From JAFASC01 sp034669525 (GTDB lineage Bacteria > Pseudomonadota > Alphaproteobacteria > Rhizobiales > Beijerinckiaceae): a DNA stretch of 13,334 bases. Position 1 is the first letter of the stretch; each line of letters begins with the position of its first letter. The stretch lies in the NCBI GenBank assembly GCA_034669525.1, contig JAXDNH010000112.1, positions 1 to 13,334 on the forward strand, given 5' to 3'. Below the pieces are notes generated by a model, which did not search any database, had not been told where the DNA came from, and worked only from the letters and a program-made list of their open reading frames with translations. The translations under genes were made by a program, and so were the position numbers. Shown here piece after piece: positions 1 to 7,083 of the stretch.

Positions 1-1167
1 ATAGGCCTCCGAATCCCAATCCGTGTCGTAGGTGTCGAAGGCGATGTCGGTATAGCCTTGGCGTGCGAACTGGATGACGCGCTTGATGTAATTGTCCGGC
101 ACCTCGGCGCGGCGGGCGAGTTTGATCTCGCGCTTCAACGCCGGGTTCTTCTCCGGATTGAAACAATCGTCGCCGTCGCCCTCGCAATTCACGCAGGCGC
201 GCAGCACCGCCTTCATGTGCTTTTTGACGATCTTGGAGCCGGTGACGAGCGCTGCGACCTTCTGCTCCTCGCGGACTTTCCAATCGATGAACTGCTCGAC
301 GTCGGGATGATCGACGTCGACGATCACCATTTTAGCCGCGCGGCGTGTTGTCCCGCCCGACTTGATCGCGCCGGCGGCGCGGTCGCCGATTTTTAAGAAC
401 GACATGAGGCCGGAGGAGCGCCCGCCGCCCGAGAGCTTCTCGTTCTCGCCGCGCAGCCGCGAGAAGTTGGTGCCGGTGCCCGAGCCGTACTTGAACAGGC
501 GCGCCTCGCGCACCCAGAGGTCCATGATGCCGCCCTCGTTGACGAGGTCGTCATTGATCGACTGGATGAAGCAGGCGTGCGGCTGCGGATGCTCGTAGGA
601 CGATTTCGAGCGCGTCAGCTTGCCGGTCTCGTGATCGACGTAGAAATGGCCTTGGCCGGGGCCGTCGATGCCGTAGGCCCAGTGCAGGCCGGTATTGAAC
701 CATTGCGGCGAGTTCGGCGCGGCGATCTGCGCGGCGAGCATGTAGCGGAGTTCATCGTAGAAGCAGGAGGCATCGGAGTCGGAGGCGAAATAGCCGCCCT
801 TCCAACCCCAATAGGTCCACGCGCCGGCGAGCCGGTCGAAGACTTGGCGGGCCGAGATTTCGCTAGCGAAGCGCGCCTCCTTGGCGAGGTCGGCGAGCGC
901 CGCCTCATCGGGTACCGAGCGCCAGAGGAAGGAGGGGACGTTGTTCTCCTCGACCCGCTTCAGCCGCGCCGGGACGCCGGCCTTGCGGAAGTATTTTTGC
1001 GCGAGCACGTCGGCCGCGACCTGGCTCCAGGCCGCCGGCACTTCGATGCCCTCAAGGCAGAAGACGATCGAGCCGTCGGGATTGCGGATTTCGCTTTTGG
1101 TCGTGCGAAATTGGAGGCCCGCATAGGGGCTCTGACCGGCTTTGGTGTAGTGGCGTTCGATCCGCAT
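1..1167 (-). CDS. nrdJ: Vitamin B12-dependent (class II) ribonucleotide reductase, N-terminal part
   Basis: Reduces ribonucleotides to deoxyribonucleotides in the cytoplasm with adenosylcobalamin as radical source, so it needs no oxygen and no separate small subunit. The window holds residues 1-389; the rest continues beyond position 1. Class II/III core motifs are visible: SPQWFNTG (about 224-231 region preceding the active-site barrel, read after AAQIAAPN), HACFIQS with Cys199 as the likely first redox cysteine, and the phosphate-binding KYGSGTGTNFS. A cysteine cluster (Cys325, Cys328, Cys335, in ACVNCEGDGDDCF) belongs to an insertion seen in the long rhizobial-type enzyme; metal binding there is only a guess. 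The radical cysteine and the C-terminal shuttle cysteines lie outside the window. The start is the ATG at 1167, reading MRIERHYTK, with no closer in-frame alternative. Upstream NrdR-type boxes fit control by dNTP level. Family assignment is firm; substrate level (NDP or NTP) was not judged. Confidence 0.95.
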   Translation of the reverse strand, partial: MRIERHYTKAGQSPYAGLQFRTTKSEIRNPDGSIVFCLEGIEVPAAWSQVAADVLAQKYFRKAGVPARLKRVEENNVPSFLWRSVPDEAALADLAKEARFASEISARQVFDRLAGAWTYWGWKGGYFASDSDASCFYDELRYMLAAQIAAPNSPQWFNTGLHWAYGIDGPGQGHFYVDHETGKLTRSKSSYEHPQPHACFIQSINDDLVNEGGIMDLWVREARLFKYGSGTGTNFSRLRGENEKLSGGGRSSGLMSFLKIGDRAAGAIKSGGTTRRAAKMVIVDVDHPDVEQFIDWKVREEQKVAALVTGSKIVKKHMKAVLRACVNCEGDGDDCFNPEKNPALKREIKLARRAEVPDNYIKRVIQFARQGYTDIAFDTYDTDWDSEAY

Positions 1168-1493
1168 CTTCTGTCTGCCCCTCAAGTCTCAAACCGGGCG
1201 AGGTTCGGCGAGTCGAGCCGCCGGACGCAACCGATTCGTTGGGAAGTTTGAAAGATTCATGTCAATAGGTGGTGAACGGCCACAGGTCAGCTCACAAGAT
1301 ATAGTGGTTTTCGGGCCTGCTGGGAAGAGCGGGGATAGCGGTTTCAGCCCCGCTGATAAGGGCCTGCGGCGCCTCGCGGAATCGGGGTCGGGGGGTCGGC
1401 GGGAGGGCCGGATTCGGCTGGGGAGGGGCACTAGGTGTGGATAGGCGCGTCTGGTGCGAGCCGGGTGTTGCCTGTCTTGAATGGAGGGTTGGA
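1168..1493. other. Divergent intergenic region between nrdJ and a small plus-strand gene
   Basis: This 326-bp stretch separates nrdJ (minus) from the small gene at 1494 (plus). It holds the NrdR-type boxes at 1260-1307 and a G-rich run on the plus strand at 1384-1428 with several GGG tracts. I looked for a cobalamin riboswitch, because the neighbour is a B12 enzyme, and saw no recognisable B12 box. Reading frames here are short and show no family resemblance, so I call no gene. Confidence 0.5.
1260..1307 (-). promoter_or_regulatory. Candidate pair of NrdR boxes upstream of nrdJ
   Basis: On the minus strand, 1307-1292 reads CCACTATATCTTGTGA, which agrees with the known NrdR box (acaCwAtATaTwgtgt) at 13 of 16 positions. 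A second, weaker copy at 1275-1260 reads TCACCACCTATTGACA, about 9 of 16. The two starts are 32 bp apart, near three helical turns, the usual spacing for paired NrdR boxes. Both lie 93-140 bp before the nrdJ start, where an operator would overlap the promoter. NrdR is the ATP/dATP-sensing repressor of ribonucleotide reductase genes. The strong box is convincing; the second is supported mainly by spacing. I could not place the -35 and -10 elements with confidence. Confidence 0.6.
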
Positions 1494-1736
1494 ATGGACA
1501 AGGAACTGGCGCGTTCTCTCATTCGTGCTGCATTTCGAAGCGCCGCTGAATTGCAATCCGTCCTCGGCCCGTTGAAGCATCAACTTCGCCCAGACGAATA
1601 CAAGAAACGGGTGCTGGCGGTTGCCTCGGCAACCGACGCGATAAACCGCGCTTTATTGGATCCGGCCCTTGCGGCTTTTCCCGATCTCTCCAACGAAATC
1701 GAGGAGAGCTTGATGAAACACGGCCGATATCTCTAA
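1494..1736 (+). CDS. Small conserved-looking hypothetical protein, 80 aa
   Basis: I do not recognise this family. The 80-residue product is largely helical and charged (MDKELARSLIR at the start, MKHGRYL at the end), with no signal peptide, membrane segment or cysteine, so it is probably a soluble cytoplasmic protein. The start at 1494 is chosen because GGAGGG at 1483-1488 is a strong ribosome-binding site 5 nt before it; the frame is open back to a GTG at 1437, but that start has no such site. The gene is divergent from nrdJ and convergent with the DUF2270 gene, with 45 bp between the two stops. The good ribosome-binding site and ordinary amino-acid composition argue that it is real. Function cannot be inferred. 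Confidence 0.65.
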   Translation: MDKELARSLIRAAFRSAAELQSVLGPLKHQLRPDEYKKRVLAVASATDAINRALLDPALAAFPDLSNEIEESLMKHGRYL

Positions 1737-1781
1737 GGCGGCGAAGATATCAAGTTGATACGGCTAGTGGACGATCAACCC

Positions 1782-2495
1782 TCACACATGCACCATGCCG
1801 TCGTCCGCGTCTGCACGGCCGCGATAGAGCCAGAACGCGGTGTAGAGAAGCCAGCCGTAGAACACGACGACGGTGGCGATGACCAGCATGCCAGGTAGCG
1901 GGCCGATATCGGCGCCGGCATACCAGCTTTTGGCAACACCAGCCTGCGCGCCGGCCTCACCGATCGCCTGCGAGGTTCCCGTCGAGATCTTTAAGGCCCA
2001 GGCGAGCGCCAACAGCAGAAACATCCAGATGTAATTGCGTTTGAGCCGCCGCTGCATCGCGTGGCGGTGGCTGATGACAAAGGTGGGCCGCTGCAGATCT
2101 TCGCCGAGCGCGCGCGCCCAGTGCGGCGCGCCGTCGGCGGTTGGATTGAATACGAGCGCAAAATAATTGCGCTCCATCGCGCGCACGCGGCGGCGATAGA
2201 CGTCGAAGAAGCGATAACGCCGCGCCTCGATCAAAACGAGAAGCAGCACAAGCAGCATGCCGAAGAGGAGCACGCTGTGATGCGCCGTCGGCGTCGAGAA
2301 GGTGAGCGACAGCATCGCTGCGCAGACCGTGATCGCCCAATTGGTGGTGCGGTCGATGCGGTCGCGCCAGCCCGCCATGCGCGCGATCTCGGCGCGATGG
2401 TAATGCGCAAGAATGGTGATGTATTCGCCGCGCGATTGCGGAAACGGCGGATCGAAAATCCGCGTTACGCCTGATCCTGCATCGAGCAAGGCCAT
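1782..2495 (-). CDS. DUF2270 family integral membrane protein
   Basis: A 237-residue membrane protein that resembles the DUF2270 family, whose function is unknown. The N-terminal part holds RGEYITILAHYHRAEIARM (22-40), typical of the family. Membrane segments are visible at about 53-67, 72-90, 154-170 and 200-224. The cytoplasmic loop between the second and third is very basic (EARRYRFFDVYRRRVRAMERN, about 90-110). The start at 2495 (MALLDAGSGV) lies 4 nt after the stop of the preceding NTF2-like gene, which suggests co-translation; no strong ribosome-binding site is seen and a start further upstream would overlap that gene. It is the last gene of a minus-strand series starting at or before lrgA. 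Family call is fairly confident, role unknown. Confidence 0.75.
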   Translation of the reverse strand: MALLDAGSGVTRIFDPPFPQSRGEYITILAHYHRAEIARMAGWRDRIDRTTNWAITVCAAMLSLTFSTPTAHHSVLLFGMLLVLLLVLIEARRYRFFDVYRRRVRAMERNYFALVFNPTADGAPHWARALGEDLQRPTFVISHRHAMQRRLKRNYIWMFLLLALAWALKISTGTSQAIGEAGAQAGVAKSWYAGADIGPLPGMLVIATVVVFYGWLLYTAFWLYRGRADADDGMVHV

Positions 2496-2499
2496 CGGC

Positions 2500-2952
2500 T
2501 TATTTCGGTGGCGGGGGAGCCGCGCTTGGCGCCGCGACCAGCATATGTACGTGCCAATCGGCGCCATCCTTCACGAGGACCCAGCCGAAATTGCCGGATT
2601 GCGTTTTCCCGGCCTGCTCGCCCGAGCCGGTGAACTGGAATTCGCCAACGCTCCAAACGCCATCACCGAGCGAATGCGCTTCGTTGACCTTGAGCGTCTC
2701 GCTGGTCCAGCCCGCTTTGATGCGCGCCGCGATCGCCTTCTCGATATTGGCCTGGCCTTTGAGGACGCCAGGAGGGCCGATAAACGGCGCCTCATTTGTA
2801 AACAGCGCGGCGACGCCTTGCGGCGCATTCGAATTGTAGGCTTTCACCCATTTGTCTGCGATCGCTTCCGAGACCTGCTTCGCATCCTCAGCGTAAGCCG
2901 CGCCGGTGAGCGTCATAAGAACAGCGGCAATCCACAGCGATTTGCGGAGCAT
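2500..2952 (-). CDS. Secreted NTF2/SnoaL-like (DUF4440, SgcJ-type) protein
   Basis: A 150-residue protein with a clear signal peptide (MLRKSLWIAAVLMTLTGAAYA, cleavage after about residue 21), so it is exported to the periplasm. The mature part looks like an NTF2/ketosteroid-isomerase-like cone fold of the DUF4440 or SgcJ/EcaC type: helix AIADKWVKAYNS, then GVAALFTNEA, GPPGVLKGQANI, GVWSVGEFQFTG and the closing strand WHVHMLV. A proline-rich tail (PSAAPPPPK) ends the protein. Members bind small hydrophobic ligands or act as isomerases or hydrolases, but I see no residue pattern that fixes a substrate. The start at 2952 is supported by GGAGGAGG about 5 nt upstream. It lies 74 bp after lrgB and 4 bp before the DUF2270 gene, all on the minus strand. 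Fold call is confident; activity is open. Confidence 0.75.
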   Translation of the reverse strand: MLRKSLWIAAVLMTLTGAAYAEDAKQVSEAIADKWVKAYNSNAPQGVAALFTNEAPFIGPPGVLKGQANIEKAIAARIKAGWTSETLKVNEAHSLGDGVWSVGEFQFTGSGEQAGKTQSGNFGWVLVKDGADWHVHMLVAAPSAAPPPPK

Positions 2953-3026
2953 CAAGTCCTCCTCCGGAACGGCGAAATCGGTGATGCGACTTTGCCGCCG
3001 TTGCTTTTGCTTGGCAACCGCACGCC

Positions 3027-3779
3027 TCAACGGCCCAGGGCGTCGAGGATCGCGAACAGCCCCGCCAGCACGATCGGCAGAACGACCGCCGTCAACGCGC
3101 CGTTCAGCCCGAGCGCGATGCCGGCGAATGTCCCGGCAAGCGAGTCCACCTGGAACGCCCGTGCCGTGCCGATGCCGTGTGCCGCGAGCCCTGCGGCAAA
3201 GCCGCGGGCGGCGTAATCGCGTAGGCCGAGCGCATTCATCAGGGGCGTGACGATCACCGCGCCGAATATCCCGGTCGCGATGACGAACGCTGCGGCGAGT
3301 GTCGGAATGCCGCCTGCCTGTTCGGCAAGGCTCATGGCGATCGGCGTCGTCACGGATTTCGGCGCCAGCGAAACCTGGATCGCGCGCGGCGCGCCGAGCG
3401 CGGCGGCGATCGCCACCGCGCTGACGATCGCGGTGAGCGAACCGCAAAGTAAGGCGGCGAGCATTGGGACAAGCGCCGAGCGTACCTTCGGCAGGTTGCG
3501 GTAGAGCGGCACCGCGAGCGCGACCGTAGCGGGACCGAGCAGGAAGTGCACGAATTGCGCGCCGGCGAAGAAGGTGTCGTAGGCCGTGCCGGTCGCGAGC
3601 AGGATCGCGACGAGGATCGCCGCCGCAAACAGGACGGGATTGGCGTAGGCCGGGCGCCCCAGCGCGGCGGCGAAGCGGTCGGCGGCGGCATAGGCGGCGA
3701 GCGTGATGGTCAGCCAGAGCAGGGGGCTCGCGGCAAGGTAAACCCAGATGTCCTCGACGCGGATTGCGAGCGGCGTCAT
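3027..3779 (-). CDS. lrgB: LrgB family membrane protein
   Basis: A 250-residue polytopic inner-membrane protein of the LrgB/CidB family. Family hallmarks are LGPATVALAVPLYRN (81-95), PKSVTTPIA (140-148) and AAHGIGTARAFQ (199-210). LrgB works with LrgA; the pair has been linked to holin/antiholin-like control of murein hydrolases and, in other species, to export or import of small organic acids such as glycolate or pyruvate. Length is close to the family norm of about 230-250. Its ATG overlaps the lrgA stop as ATGA (3779-3776), so the two are translationally coupled. The NTF2-like gene follows after 74 bp. Which of the two family roles applies here cannot be told from sequence. Confidence 0.92.
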   Translation of the reverse strand: MTPLAIRVEDIWVYLAASPLLWLTITLAAYAAADRFAAALGRPAYANPVLFAAAILVAILLATGTAYDTFFAGAQFVHFLLGPATVALAVPLYRNLPKVRSALVPMLAALLCGSLTAIVSAVAIAAALGAPRAIQVSLAPKSVTTPIAMSLAEQAGGIPTLAAAFVIATGIFGAVIVTPLMNALGLRDYAARGFAAGLAAHGIGTARAFQVDSLAGTFAGIALGLNGALTAVVLPIVLAGLFAILDALGR

Positions 3780-4171
3780 GGCGCGTCGTTTCGCGGCAGA
3801 TCGTCGGGGCGGCGCAGGAGCCCGCCGAGATGCTCGAAGACGAGCGCGGTGACCGCCATGGCGAGAGCGGTCGAGACGACGATTGCCACCGCGATTGCGA
3901 GCCCGTTCTCGCGCAAAATGCCTACATGCTGAACGATGCCGACCGCCGCGGGAACGAAGAGCAGCGACAGATTGCGCAGGAGCGCGTCGCTCGTATCCGC
4001 CAGCTCCTCCGGCACTTGCGCCTGGCCCGGCACTTTCCTGCCCCGCCAAAGCAAGGCGAGGAACAGGAGCATCATGCCGGCGACGGGGCCGGGCAGGGGC
4101 AGCGAGAGCGCATGGACCAGCGCCTCGCCGACGAGCTGGCAGAAGAGCAGAGCGACCAGAGACTCGATCAT
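3776..4171 (-). CDS. lrgA: LrgA/CidA family holin-like membrane protein
   Basis: A 131-residue protein with four membrane segments (about 3-22, 28-43, 64-82, 88-112). The motifs LPLPGPVAGMMLL (24-36) and LSLLFVPAAVGI (68-79) mark the LrgA/CidA family, holin-like proteins that act with LrgB. The start at 4171 (MIESLVALLF) puts the first membrane helix at the N-terminus as in the family; the frame is open further upstream to 4273 but that would run into the lipase gene. No clear ribosome-binding site precedes 4171. The gene starts 75 bp after the lipase stop and overlaps lrgB by 4 bp. The C-terminal tail (RRPDDLPRNDAP) is polar and cytoplasmic or periplasmic. Confidence 0.9.
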   Translation of the reverse strand: MIESLVALLFCQLVGEALVHALSLPLPGPVAGMMLLFLALLWRGRKVPGQAQVPEELADTSDALLRNLSLLFVPAAVGIVQHVGILRENGLAIAVAIVVSTALAMAVTALVFEHLGGLLRRPDDLPRNDAP

Positions 4172-4245
4172 GCGCGACGCATGCGCATGACGGTCGGTCA
4201 GGTCAAGACAATCGGAACACCAAAGGAGCGCTGCTTTGTCTGCAG

Positions 4246-5235
4246 CTAATCGTGATCCTTTTTCCGCAACCACTTATCCGCGGCAAGGCGGCCGCTGTCG
4301 CGCAGCCGGATGAGGAACGGCCAATCGAGATCGGCCGCGCTCTTTTCAGCGAGATTCTCGACGAGCTCGTCGGCAGCGATCCTATCGATCTTCAGATTCC
4401 TGATCTTCCGTCCAGCGCCGACTTCAGCGGCGAGTTCAAGCGTGTCGAGGTCACTGTTGAGCGAGGAATTGAAGGTGATCTGGTCCACCCGCTTGGCGAT
4501 CTCGCCCGAGGTCGTCGGCGGATGATCGATCTTCACCGGCGTGATCTGCACGACCAGAATGTTGGACGTCTTGGATTCATGCACGAGACGCACAAGCGGC
4601 GGATTGGCGACGTAACCGCCGTCCCAATATAGCTCGCCTTCGATTTCGACGGCGCGATGTACCTGCGGCAAACAGGCGGAGGCAAGCACCGCTTCGAGAC
4701 TGATATCCTCGTTGCGGAAGATACGAAGCTTGCCGTCGCTGACGCGCGTCGCCGCGATCATCAGATGCACCGGCGCATCGCGGCGCAGGTGGTCGAAGTC
4801 GACCTCAGCTGCGAGCGCCTTGCGCAGCGGATTAAGATCGAACGGATTGAACTGGTAGGGCGCGAGCGCCCGCGTCAGCATGCCGAGGCCCGCCGGGGCG
4901 ATGCCGGGGATATTCGCCGCATTGGCGAGTGAGATGAAGGCTGCGGCTTCGCTCATACGCCGCCAGAAGTGTTCAAGCTTCTCCTTGGCGGCAGCACGGC
5001 CACCTTCGGCGAGCCCGCTCGCGACAAGGACGGCATTGACCGCTCCCGCGCTCGCGCCGCTGATCGTGTCGAAGTGAAGCTCACGCTCTTCGACGAGTCT
5101 GTCGAGAACGCCCCATGTGAACGCGCCAAAAGAACCGCCGCCCTGCAGCGCCAAAGAAAGCTGCTGCGGTGGCCAGGTCGGCTCCGGCGCAATGTGATGC
5201 TTGATGATTTCTCGGGCTGTCTGAATCAGGTCCAT
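4246..5235 (-). CDS. Patatin-like phospholipase
   Basis: A 329-residue serine hydrolase of the patatin family, which cleaves acyl esters of lipids with a Ser-Asp dyad. Visible motifs are the oxyanion loop GGGSFGA (32-38), the nucleophile elbow GASAG with Ser62 (60-64), and DGG with Asp205 (205-207). There is no signal peptide, so it should be cytoplasmic or membrane-associated. The C-terminal 90 residues lie beyond the patatin core and recall the DUF3734-type rhizobial proteins often found near polyhydroxybutyrate genes; this is from memory and not certain. The frame is open to 5319, but the promoter at 5264-5292 predicts a transcript start near 5257, leaving 5247 and 5235 as the plausible starts. 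I chose 5235 (MDLIQTAREI), with GGA about 10 nt upstream. A likely operator overlaps the promoter. Substrate unknown. Confidence 0.9.
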   Translation of the reverse strand: MDLIQTAREIIKHHIAPEPTWPPQQLSLALQGGGSFGAFTWGVLDRLVEERELHFDTISGASAGAVNAVLVASGLAEGGRAAAKEKLEHFWRRMSEAAAFISLANAANIPGIAPAGLGMLTRALAPYQFNPFDLNPLRKALAAEVDFDHLRRDAPVHLMIAATRVSDGKLRIFRNEDISLEAVLASACLPQVHRAVEIEGELYWDGGYVANPPLVRLVHESKTSNILVVQITPVKIDHPPTTSGEIAKRVDQITFNSSLNSDLDTLELAAEVGAGRKIRNLKIDRIAADELVENLAEKSAADLDWPFLIRLRDSGRLAADKWLRKKDHD

Positions 5236-5263
5236 GGAAACAAACATATTCCGGAACCGTGAC

Positions 5264-5301
5264 ATTACAGTGCGGCATATTGTGCACTGCAATAAATGCA
5301 G
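5264..5301 (-). promoter_or_regulatory. Promoter with two overlapping inverted repeats before the lipase gene
   Basis: On the minus strand, TTGCAG (5292-5287), a 17-bp spacer and TGTAAT (5269-5264) form a sigma-70-type promoter; the -10 matches TATAAT at 5 of 6. Two perfect inverted repeats lie on it: CTGCA-ATAAA-TGCAG at 5287-5301 over the -35, and CAGTGC-N10-GCACTG at 5268-5289 over the spacer and -10 edge. This is where a repressor would bind. CTGC/GCAG half-sites recall those described for the polyhydroxybutyrate regulator PhaR of alphaproteobacteria, but this link is a guess. The promoter also limits the lipase start to 5247 or 5235. Confidence 0.55.
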
Positions 5302-5332
5302 CCGAGTTATGCTGCGCATGCGTTAAAGAAGG

Positions 5333-6007
5333 TTAATCACCCACCAGTTCGCCGCTTTTCTCGGCAGCTTTGTTGATCGCGCTAACCAGGAGCTCTGCCG
5401 GCTGCGCTCCGGCGAGGCCGAATCGCCCGGCAAAGATGAAAAAAGGCACCCCGGTCACGCCGAGCCGCTGCGCGGTAGCGATCTCTTCGCGGACCGCAGC
5501 CTTGTCTGCCTCTCCATCCAGCAGACGGGTCACCACCTCGCGTTCCAGGCCCGCTTCCCCCGCGGTCTCGATAAGAATCGCGCGATCGCCGATGTCGCGT
5601 CCTTCGATGAAAAAGCGTCGAAAAAGCCGCTCGACAACTTCGTTCTGCTTGCCGGCCGATTGCGCCCAGCGAATGAGCCGATGCGCATCAAGCGTATTGG
5701 GCGAGCGCTCGATGCGCTCGAATGCGAAATTAAGTCCGGCTTCACGGCCTGCGGCCGCAACGCGTTCGTAGATCTCATCGACACGTGTGCCGAACTTGCG
5801 CTCGAGATAGGTGCGACGTGCGAGGCCCTCCGGCGGAATGGTCGCGTCGAGCTGATACGGGCGCCACCGGATTTCAACATTGCTTGCCGGCATCATTGCG
5901 AGCGCCGCTTCGAGATTGCGCTTGCCGATGTAGCACCACGGACAGACCACGTCTGACACGATGTCGATCGTCAGCGGCCCTGGTTTTTCATCGGACACGA
6001 ACGTCAT
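5333..6007 (-). CDS. DsbA family oxidoreductase, FrnE/HCCA-isomerase-like
   Basis: A 224-residue thioredoxin-fold protein of the DsbA/FrnE group. The active-site CPWC is at residues 22-25, directly after the first strand (LTIDIVSDVV), and the cis-proline loop is GVTGVPFF with Pro188 (183-190). The helical insertion between them (about 60-175) is typical of the FrnE subgroup, as is the late GLAGAQP motif, commonly SGAQP. There is no signal peptide, so unlike true DsbA it should act in the cytoplasm as a thiol-disulfide oxidoreductase or isomerase. The start at 6007 has GGAG 2-5 nt upstream and overlaps the stop of the AMP-binding gene as ATGA, so it is translationally coupled. It is the last gene of its operon, 97 bp before the lipase start. 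Physiological substrate unknown. Confidence 0.9.
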   Translation of the reverse strand: MTFVSDEKPGPLTIDIVSDVVCPWCYIGKRNLEAALAMMPASNVEIRWRPYQLDATIPPEGLARRTYLERKFGTRVDEIYERVAAAGREAGLNFAFERIERSPNTLDAHRLIRWAQSAGKQNEVVERLFRRFFIEGRDIGDRAILIETAGEAGLEREVVTRLLDGEADKAAVREEIATAQRLGVTGVPFFIFAGRFGLAGAQPAELLVSAINKAAEKSGELVGD

Positions 6008-7083
6008 CTCCAGCTCCGTTCTGCTGGCCGCACTGGCGGAACCGGCGCGAGTACCTCGCCGGATAATATAGGAGCTGATTGCGAATCCGCGCGCGTTCTG
6101 TGCCGAACAATAATGCCGCTCGCTTCGAGCGCATGTACTTCGATCAGCGCACAATCAGCTTCGACCGCAAGCGTAGCTTCCTCCCGCACGATCGCGATCG
6201 CGGAGGCTAGAGTGTCCTGGCGCAGCACGCCGGCGCGTTCCAGGTCGGGCAGGATTGCTGCGGGAAAGACGCAGTGATTTGCACCGATTCTGTCGAGCAG
6301 CGCGAGAAAGCCCGCTGCATCGAAGGGTCCGAACAGGGTCAGGGGCGCGCCGGAGAGAAGGCTTGCAACCGCTCCTGTCACGAGCCCCGCGAAAGAGGCG
6401 GGCGAAAGCGTCGAGAATATCTGCGAGCCTGCGGCGATTTCCGCCGTGCCGACAAGGTCGAGCGCTGCCGCAAGCAGCGCGCTCTGCTCATGGAAGACCG
6501 GTTCTCGCTGCAGATTGAGAGTGCCGATGCGCGGCCGTATCTCGGCAACGCGTGGGCTCTTGGCACTGTCCAACGCGAGGCGCTCGGGCGCGAGATCGAT
6601 CGCGCCGTCTGTCGCGCCGGGACCGAGCGTCGCGACGCAGCGGACCGTCTCGGAGTTCGCCGCCGCCTCGAACAGCGCCTCTTCAAGACTTAATGGGCCG
6701 TAGGAGGTCGGCCCGGCAATCGCGACGCAACCTGCTGAGTTCGCGATTGCCCCAAGTTCGGTTCCGTCGACACCAACCGGCACCAGCAACGGCTCGATAC
6801 CTGCTGCGAGCGCCGCGATCGTCGCCACAATGCAGGCGGCTCTTGCCCCGGCAATTATCAGAATGCGCTCACCCGGCGCGAGCCCGAGATCGGCAAGATG
6901 CTGCGCGACGGCGCGAACCTGGGCGTCGAATTCCCGGTAAGTCAGCGCTCGCGTCGGGCCCCCGGGCCCTGCTTCGGTCAGCGCTAATCGATCCGGCCGC
7001 AGCTTTGCGGCGCCGGCGGTAAGCGCGTCGAGGCTGAAAGCTGCGATCGGATGTTTGCGGGCGAGCGCTTCCGCTTCGCTCAC
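6004..7083 (-). CDS. Truncated AMP-binding (ANL superfamily) homologue, probable pseudo-enzyme
   Basis: A 359-residue protein resembling the N-terminal domain of acyl/aryl-CoA synthetases. Recognisable parts are ALTYREFDAQVRAVAQHLADLGLAPGER (46-73), the Rossmann-like ILIIAGARAACIVATIAALAAGIEPLLVPV, FSTLSPASFAGLVTGAVASLLSGAPLTL (223-250) and RIGANHCVFPAAI (265-277). Where the ATP-binding TSGTTGxPK motif belongs, residues 187-196 read GTLNLQREPV; the adenine-binding YGxTE motif is replaced by VHALEASG (316-323). The protein stops before the STGD motif and has no C-terminal domain with the catalytic lysine. Adenylation activity is therefore unlikely. The reading frame is intact and both ends overlap neighbours by 4 bp (GTGA with the YejA-like gene, ATGA with the DsbA-family gene), so it looks maintained, not decaying. 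Start GTG at 7083 is preferred because AGAAGGA lies just upstream; ATG 7101 is the alternative. Confidence 0.75.
   Translation of the reverse strand: MSEAEALARKHPIAAFSLDALTAGAAKLRPDRLALTEAGPGGPTRALTYREFDAQVRAVAQHLADLGLAPGERILIIAGARAACIVATIAALAAGIEPLLVPVGVDGTELGAIANSAGCVAIAGPTSYGPLSLEEALFEAAANSETVRCVATLGPGATDGAIDLAPERLALDSAKSPRVAEIRPRIGTLNLQREPVFHEQSALLAAALDLVGTAEIAAGSQIFSTLSPASFAGLVTGAVASLLSGAPLTLFGPFDAAGFLALLDRIGANHCVFPAAILPDLERAGVLRQDTLASAIAIVREEATLAVEADCALIEVHALEASGIIVRHRTRADSQSAPILSGEVLAPVPPVRPAERSWR

Noticed and set aside
577..1251. Plus-strand open frame of 224 codons
   Set aside because: It is antisense to nrdJ, whose translation is clear; no motif or ribosome-binding site supports it.
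1168..1493. Cobalamin riboswitch before nrdJ
   Set aside because: Looked for because the product uses B12; no B12-box-like core was visible on the minus strand.
1754..1781. GTTGAT/ATCAAC hairpin between the two convergent genes
   Set aside because: The stem is short with a long loop and no T-run, so a terminator is not supported.
4171..4273. Upstream extension of LrgA to 4273
   Set aside because: It would add 34 residues before the first membrane helix, unlike the family, and overlap the end of the lipase gene.
5323..5337. TTAA-N6-TTAA resembling a CtrA site near the end of the DsbA-family gene
   Set aside because: The CtrA site needs N7 between half-sites, and this one overlaps a stop codon upstream of the mapped promoter candidate.
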